From: DASUFE01 sp036274675
GTDB lineage: Bacteria; Pseudomonadota; Gammaproteobacteria; HTCC5015
DNA: 64,000 nt
Assembly: GCA_036274675.1 (NCBI GenBank)
Contig: DASUFE010000016.1
Span: forward strand, 1 to 64,000
Reading direction: 5' to 3'
Under the pieces are notes generated by a model. It did not search any database. It had not been told where the DNA came from and saw only the letters and a list, made by a program, of their open reading frames with translations. The translations under genes were made by a program, and so were the position numbers. Below, piece after piece: positions 10,601-18,245 of this stretch. Position 1 is the first letter of the stretch, and every line of letters begins with the position of its first letter.

Positions 10601-13600
10601 CAGCGTATACGCGCCGTATCCGGCCGGATCGTTTGAGGTATCGGCGGGATTGACTCCGGTGGTGATGCGGGTCAGGCGCCGCGCCTGCAGAGTGCCGACG
10701 CCGGCTTGATACCCGCTGACCGGATCGGGACGACCGGTCTCATAGCGGAAATCCACGGCGGTATAAGGCGCGGTGCTGTTGTATCCCGTGTATTCAATGC
10801 GGTCGATGACGAAGGAGTTGGCGCCGAGCGCGGTCTGCTCCTCGTACTTGTAGTTCATATAGTTGCCGGAGATATCCGTCACCCTGTTAAGCGCCCAGCC
10901 CTGAATCACGGCTTGCGCACTATTGGTTCGGGTGTTACGACTCGCGTTGATGCATGAATCACCGGTGTTACCGTATTGCAGAGTCTTTCCGGACTGATTT
11001 TTTACTTCGAACCAGGTGCCGCAGACGCCGCCGCTCATCTTCGTGATGCGGAGGAACCCGTTGATCGCGGTACGGTACTGATTGCTGCCGATGGAAATCA
11101 GGCGCTGGCCGTCCAGGCAATAGGCATCGTTGTCGGTGTAATCGACGCCGCCGATCACGCCGTCCGTCGCCAGCGTCTTGGTGCAGCGGCCGATCACGGA
11201 CACGCCGCCGATGGACCAACCCATGCCGGCGATGCCGTTGCCGGCCTGGCTGCTGTAGTTGAGACTGAGCTTCGGTTGCATACCCGCAGTACCGGGCGGC
11301 ACTACCAGCGGCAGGTTATAAGAGGCGGCTCCCGAAGACTGCACGGTGAACTCGCCGGATAAGGCTCCATTGAACGGCGTGACCGTGGAGGAATCCGGGT
11401 CCGGTTGCCCGCTCAGGGCCGCCGGCTGTTCCGGCGGAGCCGCCGGCACGACCACCGTGATCCGGAACGTCAGCGCATCGCCGCAGGAGCTTGAGCTCTC
11501 CGAACCGCAGGCGCGGATCTGGAATTCCTTGAGACCGCCCTCCTCGACCTTGACGGACGTCTGCTGCACTGTGTTGTCGTTGCCGCCGGGGAGCGGCGCG
11601 GTCGTGGATGCCAGCTCGGGACCGAACCAGACTTCCTGGTCCCCGTTCACCTGTCGTGAACGCAGGGTGACTTCATAATGTTGGATCATGCCGTCTCCGC
11701 CCATATTCAAGGGCGGCAACCATTGCAGCGGCACGCTGGGGCTGTAGATCTGCAACTCACCGTCCGCCGGATAGGTATCGGCGGGGAAACGCGGTGCACC
11801 GATGGCCCGCCTGATCGAGTGGTTCAGCGTCGACCAGCCGCCGCAGTTGACGTAACCGTCCAGCTGCGCGCAGGCGCGCACGCGGAAATCGTAAGCAACG
11901 CCGAACTCCGGCAGTGTCACCGCCAGATCGACGGCGCTTTGCTCAGCCCAGGCCATCCAGTTGCTGGTACCGGCCGTGCGATACTGGATTTCATAGGTCT
12001 GCGTCGCGGGACCGGGGGCTACCGGCGGCGCCTGCCAGTCGAGAGTGAACTGACTGCTGGTCACCAGATAGATGCCCTCGACAGGATCAGGCGTCAATCC
12101 CGCGGCGCGCACCGTACCGACACTGCCCGGGCTGCGTAACACCGTCGTATCGGTCGCCAGCGTGTCCCAGGTGTTGTCTACAGCGGCGCTGCAGGTGATA
12201 AATGGATTGTCGTTCGAATAAAGATCCTCATCGCAGGTAGCGATGCGATATTGATAGCGGCCGGTCGGACTCGGATTCGACGAACCGTAAACGATATTCG
12301 TCATGCCGGGCGGCGCAACCCCCGCACCCAGGGAAGACCACACACCATTGATGCGCACATCATTTCGATACTGCAGACCGGGTTCCCAGTTGCGCGTGGA
12401 TTGCAGCTTGACCGTGTATTGGCCGGTCGGGCTGTAGCGCGGGGCCGAGATATACAGCCGGTCACCGGTAGAGTTGTAGGCGGTATTGCAATTGGTCGAG
12501 TAGCTGCTGCTGGTGCGCCAGCTGCCCCAGGCGCTGTACTGGCCGTTGATCAGGCTGCGCGCGCGCACGCGGAAGAGGTGCGGCTGGCCGGCGTTATTCT
12601 GGCCGACGATCATGTTGTAGCTGGTGCCGGTGGTCCAGGCCGTATTGGTCCAGCTGCCGCCGTTGATCTGCAACGCGAACTCGTAATGATAATTACCCTG
12701 CCCCGAAGTCGGCGGCGTCCAGCTCACATTGAAGCGGCAGGTCTGTCCGTCGAACACATTGGCGCTGATGCTGGCCGGCGCGGCGGGCGTGGTCAGAACG
12801 GTTACCGTAACTTCAGGCGACCAGGCGCTGCAGTCGCTGTCCGGCGCGGGATTGCAGGCGCGCACGCGGTACAGGTAGGTGGCGGCGGAACGGCCGCTGC
12901 GCGTGTACTGCTGCACCGGATCGGTCACAGTCGCTATGGTCGTCCAGCCGGCGCTGTTGCGGTTCTCCTGCAGTTGATAATTGTAGGCGGGCGCCCAGCC
13001 CAATACACCGTTCCAATTGAGCGTGTAAGTGCCGCCGGACTGATCGCTGACCGCGATACCGCCCGGTGCGTTCGGCGCCGGATACTTGAGCCGGATATCC
13101 GCGGATATCGCCCAGGCGCTGCAGGACGCAGCCGTGGACTGCGGCTCGCTGCAGGCGCGCACGCGGTAGCGATAGGTCTCGCCGTAGGCGCGATCGATAA
13201 ACGTGTACGCGGTCGCCGAGGTCTCGGCGATGGGGATCCAATTCTCGAACCCGTTGTTATTGCCGCCGTAACTTTCCAGTTGATAGTGATGAACCACACC
13301 ACTTGCCGTCCATTGCACGGTAAACCGCCGCGCATCGTAATCGGCCGCGGACGGGCTGGTTGCCGACCACACCGGCGCGGCCGGGGCTGAACGCGCCAGA
13401 TAGACTTGATAGGCGGGCGTATTGGCTCCACAGGCATCGGCATTGCACGCGCGCACGCGCAGACTGTAGGCGGCGCCGGTCGCAAGGCCGCTCAGCGTCG
13501 CGCTGGCGGCGGCGCCGGCCGCCGGCGCCGACACCGTGATGCGCCCGGGCGTCGTGCCGCCGGTCGGCGCGGCCTGCCAGATGGCGCCACCGTTGGCGCT

Positions 13601-16600
13601 GTATTCCAGCTGGTAATACGTGATCGGCGCGAGCGCGCTGTCGATCGCCGCGGGCGCCGTCCAGCGCGCGGTGAACGCGCCCTGCGCCGGATTGTTCTGG
13701 CTGGCATCATGACTGAGCGCGCCGGGGATGCCGGGCGCGGCATAAGCCATATACGACGTCAATGCCGAGGTGTACGCGCTGCAGGCATCCACGTTGCAGG
13801 CCCGCACATGGAACAGATAGTTCGTCCCGCTGCTCAAGCCATTGACGGTCAACGTCGTGCTGGCCGTGCTCGCAGTCGCCTGCCAGCTGCTGCCGCCGTT
13901 GGTGCTCTGCTCCACGTCATAGCTCTGGACTTGACCGCTGAGCGGCGGGCTCCAGGCCAGCGTCAGGCGCCGTGCCGCCGCATCCAGGCTCTGCCGTAAT
14001 AAACCGGTGGGCACGCCCGGCTGCGTATACGGCATATACACTTCATAGGCCGCGGTATACGCGCCGCAGGCGTCCGCGTTGCACGCGCGCACGCGGTAAC
14101 TGCGGCGCTCGCCGTTGGGATGGCCGCTCACCGCATAGCTGTTGCTGGCGGCGGTATTGAAACTCACCCACAATGTGTCAGCCTGGCGTTCGATCTCATA
14201 ATAGCTGACCTGGCCACTGGCAGCGGTCCACTGCAAGGTGTAACTGCCGGTCTGCGCGTTCAGGCCGGTATGGGTCAAACCGCTCACTTGATTCGGCGGC
14301 GCATAGGGCACGCGCACGGGGAGCGTGCTGGTTCCGCTGCAGACCGCGGTGGCACCCGTCTCGGTCGGCTGGAAACAGGCGACGATCTGATAGATGTAGG
14401 TCTGGCCGCCGGTGCCGCCCGTGAAGGACTGCGTATACGGCAGCGTCCGGGTGTCGCTGTGCGGGGTGTCCCACGGACCCGCGGCGGTAGGAGACGTTCT
14501 CGTCAGGCGGTAATACGTCACCGCCTCCGCACTCGAACCGGTGTTGTTCGGCGGTGTATTGGTGGGCGCGTTCCATAACAATTTATAGACGCCGTCACTC
14601 GCGGTGCCGGTGAACTCATAGGTGAAGTGGGTGGCCGGTCCCGGAATGGGATAGGTTTTGACGTGGACCTCGATCTCACTCACATCGCTGCAGTAGTCGG
14701 CGTTGCAGGCCTGCCCGCGGTAACGATAGATGCGGTCCGATCCGCTGTTGTTGAAGGGCTTGTCGTAATTGCATTGAGTGCCCGCGCAGGACAAGGCCGT
14801 CAGTGTCGCCGCCTGCCAGGCGCCGGCGGGTTCCAGTTCCGTGATCGTGAACGAGGTCGCCGTGCCGCTCGCCGCCGCCCAGTTGAGGGTGTAAATCCCG
14901 TTGTAGCCCGCGCTGTAGGTATGGTCGGGTTCCTGAGTCGCGCCTCCGTTCAGGTACAGATTGACGCCCGGTTTCAGATACTTGATGCGCAGCGCGGCGC
15001 TGGTCGGGCTGTAGCTTCCGGAGAGTGAACCCTTGTAAGCGCGCACGCGGTATTCATATTGCGTGTTGGACAGCAGGCCGGTATCGGTATACGAAACCCC
15101 GCTCAGCTGCGCGATCTGGGCGAAGCTGCCGCCGGCGGTGACATTGCGCCGCTCCAACTGATAGCCGTCGGCAAGGCCGGTCACGGCCGGCCAGCTGACG
15201 GTCACATCGGTTCTGAGATCCGCCGCCGGCTGGCTGACGCTGATCGTCGCCGGCGTGCCGGGCGGTACCCCGACGGTGGATTGGGACGGCGCACTGCACA
15301 CGCCCTCCGCATTGCAACCCATCACCCGGTAGACATAGCTATAGCCGCTGGTTACCGACGTCGTGTAACCGGTCGAGGCATAGGCCGAGCTCACCACTTC
15401 CCAGCCGGCGCCGTTGACCGAGCGCTCGATCCGGTAGTGGGTGGCAGGCGTACTGCTCCAGCTCAAACTGAGCGACAAGCTCGTCGTATTAAGACTCGGC
15501 GTCACCGACGGCGCCGCGGGCACCCAGTACGGCTTGGCGCCGGTGTACACACCGCAGGCCTGACTGTTGCAGGCGCGGACCTTGTACTGATAACTCGTCC
15601 CCGCCGGGGCGCCGCTGAAGGCTTCGCTCAGCAGTACTCCGTCCAGGTTCGACAGACCGGACCAGCTTGATCCGCCGTCGGTGGAGCGCTGTAGATCATA
15701 GCTCGCCACGCTGCCGCTCGCGGCAGCCCAGCTCAGCGTATAGGCCCGACCATAATCGCTGATGCCGCTGACCGTGATCGCGCCGGGCGTTCCGGGGAAG
15801 CTGATCGTACTGGCGCCCGAATAGGCGCACTGCGAGTTCGGATTGCAGGCGCGAATCCTGTATTGGTAGACAGTGGCGGCACTGCGTCCGCTATAGGACT
15901 GACTGGTGGCGCCGCCCACGCTCGTCCAGGTTTCGCTGCCGCCGCCGATCGTCTCTCCAATCGCGTAAGTGATCGAACCGGTGCTGGCATCGCCGACACT
16001 GCTCCATCTGACTGTGTAACTGTATGGCGTGACGTTATCATACACAGGCGTGGCCGGAGCCGGCGGAGTGACCAGCGCAATCCGGATACTGGACGCGCTG
16101 CTCCATGGCCCGCTTACCGTGCTCTTGTTGCCCCTGACATGATAATAATAAGTGGCGCCGCGGGTAAGCGATGCGCTGTCGGTGCAACCGGTGCCGCTGG
16201 TCGTGCAAATGGACGTCCAGCTGGCATTATCCGGCGACCGCTCGACGGAGTAATTTAAGACAGTCCCTACTGAAGCCCAACTGATGCTGACCGCGGTGCT
16301 GGTCTCCGGATTGGGTTGCGACAGTGATGGCGCACCAGGCTGCGCAGGCGGGCATTGGCCCATCGTGAAACCATTACCGCTATCGGTCCACCCGGTATAC
16401 GGACCCCAGGTGCTGTTCCAGTAATAACGCGAACGCACCATGTATCGATAAGTGGCGCCCTCGCTCAAACTGCGCGACCAGGAGGTCGCGGTGGTATCCG
16501 TCAACTGCTGGGTCCATGTGCCGGAATTCACTGATTCCTGCACATCATAATAAATGGTTGCGCCCGAAGGATAACCCGAGCCCGGAGCCCAACTGATGGA

Positions 16601-17077
16601 TACGGACCCGCTGCAGACGTTCGGCGAGATACCGCCCAAAGTGGGATTGGCGGGCGTGCTAAGGATAGTGACATACCCGGGAGACGAATAATTGCTGCAC
16701 CACGTGGAGCTTCCGTCGGTCAGGCAGCGCCGGGCACTGATCCCATAAGTCCCGGGAGTGGTGAAGAGACGGCTAAAAGTCGGATTCGTGCAAAAACATC
16801 CCCTGCTGCTCCCGCCGACATTCAACTCAATCCAGCTGTATGGATCGGAATTGATGACGCTTATCGTGACATTGCCGGGACTCGGATTGGGACTTACCGT
16901 GGGTATAGCGGGTATTTGCGGGGTCGTGCATGGATAGCCGCTGCTGCAGGAAGGATGGCTGGACTGCGCGAGCGCCATTCCAGACCAGGCCCATGCCAAC
17001 AACAGCAACAGTAACGAATATTTGTTTGCCGCGTGCGCAGCTGGATGCCCCGGCATCCGGTCTCTACGGTTCCCCAC
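4688..17077 (-). CDS. Giant secreted Fn3-SpvB-FG-GAP-RHS protein with C-terminal metzincin-like peptidase domain
   Basis: This is a protein of about 4,129 residues, counted from a GTG at 17077; an ATG at 17056 is the alternative start. A Sec signal peptide (hydrophobic run LLLLLLAWAW, cleavage likely after MALA) precedes about 17 tandem fibronectin type III-like modules (residues about 55-1890). Most of these end in a Y-x-Y-x-VRAC-type strand followed by a second Cys. Next come an SpvB domain (about 1905-2150), seven FG-GAP/VCBS motifs of the type DLNGDGLPDL (about 2229-2610), RHS/YD repeats (about 2750-3670) and an RHS core from YYHRDHLGS (about 3674) to DPSGY (about 3790). A Gly/Ala-rich hydrophobic stretch follows. 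The C-terminal domain contains HEIFHVLGFGH at 4079-4089, the metzincin zinc motif HExxHxxGxxH, with a Met-containing turn (GLMFPTATMM) after it. By family knowledge, RHS/SpvB shells encapsulate C-terminal toxins. The peptidase payload and surface delivery are inference. No immunity gene or secretion partner is adjacent. Confidence 0.93.
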   Translation of the reverse strand: MGNRRDRMPGHPAAHAANKYSLLLLLLAWAWSGMALAQSSHPSCSSGYPCTTPQIPAIPTVSPNPSPGNVTISVINSDPYSWIELNVGGSSRGCFCTNPTFSRLFTTPGTYGISARRCLTDGSSTWCSNYSSPGYVTILSTPANPTLGGISPNVCSGSVSISWAPGSGYPSGATIYYDVQESVNSGTWTQQLTDTTATSWSRSLSEGATYRYMVRSRYYWNSTWGPYTGWTDSGNGFTMGQCPPAQPGAPSLSQPNPETSTAVSISWASVGTVLNYSVERSPDNASWTSICTTSGTGCTDSASLTRGATYYYHVRGNKSTVSGPWSSASSIRIALVTPPAPATPVYDNVTPYSYTVRWSSVGDASTGSITYAIGETIGGGSETWTSVGGATSQSYSGRSAATVYQYRIRACNPNSQCAYSGASTISFPGTPGAITVSGISDYGRAYTLSWAAASGSVASYDLQRSTDGGSSWSGLSNLDGVLLSEAFSGAPAGTSYQYKVRACNSQACGVYTGAKPYWVPAAPSVTPSLNTTSLSLSLSWSSTPATHYRIERSVNGAGWEVVSSAYASTGYTTSVTSGYSYVYRVMGCNAEGVCSAPSQSTVGVPPGTPATISVSQPAADLRTDVTVSWPAVTGLADGYQLERRNVTAGGSFAQIAQLSGVSYTDTGLLSNTQYEYRVRAYKGSLSGSYSPTSAALRIKYLKPGVNLYLNGGATQEPDHTYSAGYNGIYTLNWAAASGTATSFTITELEPAGAWQAATLTALSCAGTQCNYDKPFNNSGSDRIYRYRGQACNADYCSDVSEIEVHVKTYPIPGPATHFTYEFTGTASDGVYKLLWNAPTNTPPNNTGSSAEAVTYYRLTRTSPTAAGPWDTPHSDTRTLPYTQSFTGGTGGQTYIYQIVACFQPTETGATAVCSGTSTLPVRVPYAPPNQVSGLTHTGLNAQTGSYTLQWTAASGQVSYYEIERQADTLWVSFNTAASNSYAVSGHPNGERRSYRVRACNADACGAYTAAYEVYMPYTQPGVPTGLLRQSLDAAARRLTLAWSPPLSGQVQSYDVEQSTNGGSSWQATASTASTTLTVNGLSSGTNYLFHVRACNVDACSAYTSALTSYMAYAAPGIPGALSHDASQNNPAQGAFTARWTAPAAIDSALAPITYYQLEYSANGGAIWQAAPTGGTTPGRITVSAPAAGAAASATLSGLATGAAYSLRVRACNADACGANTPAYQVYLARSAPAAPVWSATSPSAADYDARRFTVQWTASGVVHHYQLESYGGNNNGFENWIPIAETSATAYTFIDRAYGETYRYRVRACSEPQSTAASCSAWAISADIRLKYPAPNAPGGIAVSDQSGGTYTLNWNGVLGWAPAYNYQLQENRNSAGWTTIATVTDPVQQYTRSGRSAATYLYRVRACNPAPDSDCSAWSPEVTVTVLTTPAAPASISANVFDGQTCRFNVSWTPPTSGQGNYHYEFALQINGGSWTNTAWTTGTSYNMIVGQNNAGQPHLFRVRARSLINGQYSAWGSWRTSSSYSTNCNTAYNSTGDRLYISAPRYSPTGQYTVKLQSTRNWEPGLQYRNDVRINGVWSSLGAGVAPPGMTNIVYGSSNPSPTGRYQYRIATCDEDLYSNDNPFITCSAAVDNTWDTLATDTTVLRSPGSVGTVRAAGLTPDPVEGIYLVTSSQFTLDWQAPPVAPGPATQTYEIQYRTAGTSNWMAWAEQSAVDLAVTLPEFGVAYDFRVRACAQLDGYVNCGGWSTLNHSIRRAIGAPRFPADTYPADGELQIYSPSVPLQWLPPLNMGGDGMIQHYEVTLRSRQVNGDQEVWFGPELASTTAPLPGGNDNTVQQTSVKVEEGGLKEFQIRACGSESSSSCGDALTFRITVVVPAAPPEQPAALSGQPDPDSSTVTPFNGALSGEFTVQSSGAASYNLPLVVPPGTAGMQPKLSLNYSSQAGNGIAGMGWSIGGVSVIGRCTKTLATDGVIGGVDYTDNDAYCLDGQRLISIGSNQYRTAINGFLRITKMSGGVCGTWFEVKNQSGKTLQYGNTGDSCINASRNTRTNSAQAVIQGWALNRVTDISGNYMNYKYEEQTALGANSFVIDRIEYTGYNSTAPYTAVDFRYETGRPDPVSGYQAGVGTLQARRLTRITTGVNPADTSNDPAGYGAYTLHYQEDADRISRLTSIDYCATDASDGSLDTQCMEPLQFEWSPLLAGWERLDNYTPPLPFTEYPGKDLGARMVDMDNDGLLDLLYSRTGSRSAYRNTGAGWQVWTSYQPPVDFVDADGKDLGTQLADINGDARPELLTSVRNSNNTYNVYEFNGSSWVLNASMALPEPATAYSFMPRTGGRINRPDTDNGLRLADLNGDGLIDLIQGAPDGTTLRAWRNTGSGAGRWELWPQYAPPVRLAALRKYTTTWPVNPPYGWDDQAYDTTGWLADFNGDGLPDLLYKNVPQPRIYGNTEQITYSMRFNTGSGWGPESSAHLTSAQLDVETRGPDAGIRLVDLNGDGLPDLVRGNHAGDLIMYNTGTGWTQSPFEKVAELQSFAAPIMVKPIPRLFADLNYDGRTDVLLRGNSWLSSEDAGDGWKETAEFGAPASSDYPAATRVADINGDGRTDVVNSIANSTPVGFWTQRSGPRRITAVKDGLGNATGIQYKALTDRNLDGRAHAIYTRTANSLSYPAEQEVNTPMQVVDRVTLDDGIGGSLTTEYAYKGLTAKTGGRGLQGFESMTAYKPDGTVATTRFGQRFPYTGLPLEVTVTYGEGSNARVLERTTNEYCHAVTSASNTGSAANPETLSFSSASGNCGAYDDDARNNESVFVFPRRVTVVKNSLGNDLQSIAAAVTTVSENTYGAFGYLSYVLTTTTGDGHTYTGETTQLYDGSLTDGRWLGRLQETTSVSRIDGVDDGKNTLKTRFEYYSNGLLKKEITEPDAAAPLKLVKAYAYDSYGHTTQTTLCASDFSYCEAGAVNPNAASSGSEEFRTTTIEYDSQGRYPYSMRNAKGHTETYEHRHPLGLQTRLIDVNSLESTFRYDPLGRKESITDPFGTTTFDYRNAVGGYMPGARYIVQENSPDAALARAYHDSKGRERRKLTQSLHGEWVAADSVYDHFGRVTRVSQPYFVYSSGAGDTYWTETDYDALGRVRQLRMPLGDIDGDGADDGVAVTVTDYQGFDTVVTDSKGRRKLKKLNARNQAVRSVEDVDGKNIPVDYGYDSQGNLTSTIVDGNAATTVSMSYDRRGNKTGTTDPDMGHWDYQYNGFGELVWQRDAKQQVTETKYDSLGRMTQRRETPAGGTVQTSTWVYDTASGAGIGKLQSESGAAGDTRIYSYTARGQLETTEYRYNIGGYSQTFTVSQTYDALGRAQLLSYPQVGGARLTVENRYSPFGGLWYVLDAGDPVAGGDETVYWIADMVDARGAIIQETLRNRNTINNTANGATGWLQKVESWDKDLNMIQQTRYAFDKVGNVASRERFRPWIVNPDGSFYAGANEDVVESFAYDSLDRLTGATVTRDGIVESSKSNDYSRLGNFAYKDSIGNTYSYSGCGGRQHAVCAAGGSSFSYDANGNLTSSTGAKARAVEYNVANMPTLISENGSSAYFAYGADQARVFKRSLGSDGRVEVTWYVGLGAEGQPLYEQTAVIDGGQITSRRHLNFLYAGDYHGGQSFAVHVQEETEDNNASTPNAIRYAGTEYYHRDHLGSVIAITGDTGSVEETRLLSFDAWGKRRNADWSEGGDAPVDQYTREGMRGNLAYTGHEAIPEVGLIHMNGRVYDPELGVFLSADPHVQSSDDAQSYNRYSYVRNNPLRYTDPSGYFLNHLLRQIPSGLATIISIALNFVPYCWGWCSAVFNMQYAQANGATFGEALLSGALSFFGAGFGGMAGAAVGGDAGFLVAGAVAGAFSGGVNAALNGGNFFRGALKGALNGAAMALISAAVDAAVQSLQPQDSIQEVNGSGYSLKHGENDKTYRLEKLRHMAQKDENGDLMIAGTVSISGNGDTAQQRETLLKANGTYTAKPSCFLFLCSKVPEQKLTIRLTATDTGRGDIHLLTRNEMAQIDGGKFKKDFADVTYCDDACTYYKLGAMHIDDLGLGRIQSVHEIFHVLGFGHRSGGLMFPTATMMYSADVQMLRDSRYYTPQPAGVTGMFGN

Positions 17078-17989
17078 CCTAAAACCCTCTGTAGTTATCG
17101 CTTTATTATTAAATCTTCACCGCGTTCGTCGCATACTTGCGAGAACACAGCCGCCTTTCAAATCCGTCCAGTGGATATTGTTATCTGCGCAAAATCGCCC
17201 GCGGCGAACAATGTGCAACATTACTCTTCGTTCCTTCTTCAATCCGCAAAACAGATATTGTCACGAGCGCCGATTTTTTTTGACTATATGCGCCGGACCA
17301 CACGCGACATTACTCCTCCCGAAACAACCGCAGAAGTGTCGAACTGCGGAAAAAATCACAAAGTCGGAAAATTTTTCCGCCTCACAACGCTCACTGCTCC
17401 GGACATCCTGAAAATGCACCCGGCGCTTCCAGGGCATGGGCGAACATAAGAGGCATTGGTAGCGATAGCAACCTAAAAACATGGCCAAAAAACGATTTAC
17501 ATCGCCATGATTTATTCGCGATCATGACGCAGGCTTTGTTTGAATTACTATTTTACGCAGGGCTCCGCCCAGCGCGTCTGACTACTGACGCTTAAACCAA
17601 GCGCCGCTTGAAAAACAGCTATACGTGCTGTAGGCGTGATACGACTTCGTTCGAAGCTCGTTATTCGTGCCCGCTGGGAGGAGCAGCCCTGCGTAAAAAC
17701 AGTATTTGCCTCACCGAAATCAGGAAGGACTCTGTTTGAAGACGGCCATGCGTGCTGACGTCGTGATAAAGCTTTGTTTGGAGCCCGCAATCAGGCCATC
17801 CGACTACTGATACTCGGAAAAGACTTCGTTTGGGGCCGGCAATACGCGCCGCCGTCGAGGGGAGCTTCGTTTGAAGTCCGCAATACGTGCCGTCCGACTA
17901 CTGACGCAGTTGGGGCATAGATCTATGGAGTAAATCCGTGGTCTCTGAGCGCGACGCTGGAGTGCAGTAAGCCACATCTCCAGACGCGT
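17078..17989. other. Intergenic region between RHS gene and tRNA-Leu
   Basis: About 900 bp without a supported gene. The part next to the RHS start (17078-17450) is AT-richer and presumably carries its promoter, which I cannot place with confidence. The part next to the tRNA (about 17560-17912) is a degenerate repeat array described separately. Short open frames here follow the repeats and do not look like proteins. Confidence 0.6.
17560..17912. repeat. Degenerate direct repeats of about 42 bp
   Basis: Units beginning with CTTCGTTTGAAG-like words start at 17645, 17730, 17772, 17824 and 17865, so spacings are about 42 bp or twice that. The best-preserved copies (17772 and 17865) continue with a CCGCAAT word and end in CCGACTACTGA. 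The words GACTACTGACGC and CCCTGCGTAAAAA also occur around 17578 and 17690, the latter also in inverted form near 17555. Related words (CCCTGCGTAAAAA and CAGTGACGCC) recur at 52581-52695. The array lies directly downstream of tRNA-Leu. Confidence 0.6.
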
Positions 17990-18076
17990 TGGTGCCGGGG
18001 GAGAGACTCGAACTCTCACGGGTGTTACCCCACTGGATTTTGAGTCCAGCGCGTCTACCAATTCCGCCATCCCGGC
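17990..18076 (-). tRNA. tRNA-Leu (CAA)
   Basis: The reverse strand folds as a class II tRNA of 87 nt with the 3' CCA encoded. It has a 7-bp acceptor stem starting GCCGGGA, the leucine-type D-arm beginning TGGCGGAATTGGTAGACGC, an anticodon stem CTGGA/TCCAG with loop CTCAAAA (anticodon CAA, reading UUG), a long variable arm, and T-arm GAGAG-TTCGAGT-CTCTC. The last acceptor pair appears to be an A7-C66 mismatch. The long variable arm and the anticodon identify leucine. Confidence 0.96.
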
Positions 18077-18103
18077 CTGGATGGGTTTAGAAATGAGTGG
18101 GGA

Positions 18104-18131
18104 ATTGTAATGGAATCCGGGCTGCAAGCAA
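18104..18131 (-). promoter_or_regulatory. Probable sigma-70 promoter of tRNA-Leu
   Basis: On the minus strand TTGCTT (18126-18131) and TACAAT (18104-18109) are separated by 16 bp, and the predicted start lies about 20 bp upstream of the tRNA 5' end at 18076. The -10 box has five of six consensus bases and the -35 box three of six. Confidence 0.5.
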
Positions 18132-18245
18132 AGCTTGCGCATTCCCAAGGAAAACCTGCCAGCGCCGACCGCGGAGCGCCGTATAAATCAGCCTGATGCA
18201 GGGCGGGTGGAGTGCGGTCAAAGCCGAGGATTTTTGAAAACAGGG

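Noticed and set aside
11400..16950. Possible CRISPR or tandem DNA repeat array
   Set aside because: The periodicity comes from about 100-residue Fn3 protein modules, and the DNA itself is not repeated exactly.
17804..18148. 114-residue minus-strand frame across tRNA-Leu
   Set aside because: It reads through the tRNA gene and the repeat array.
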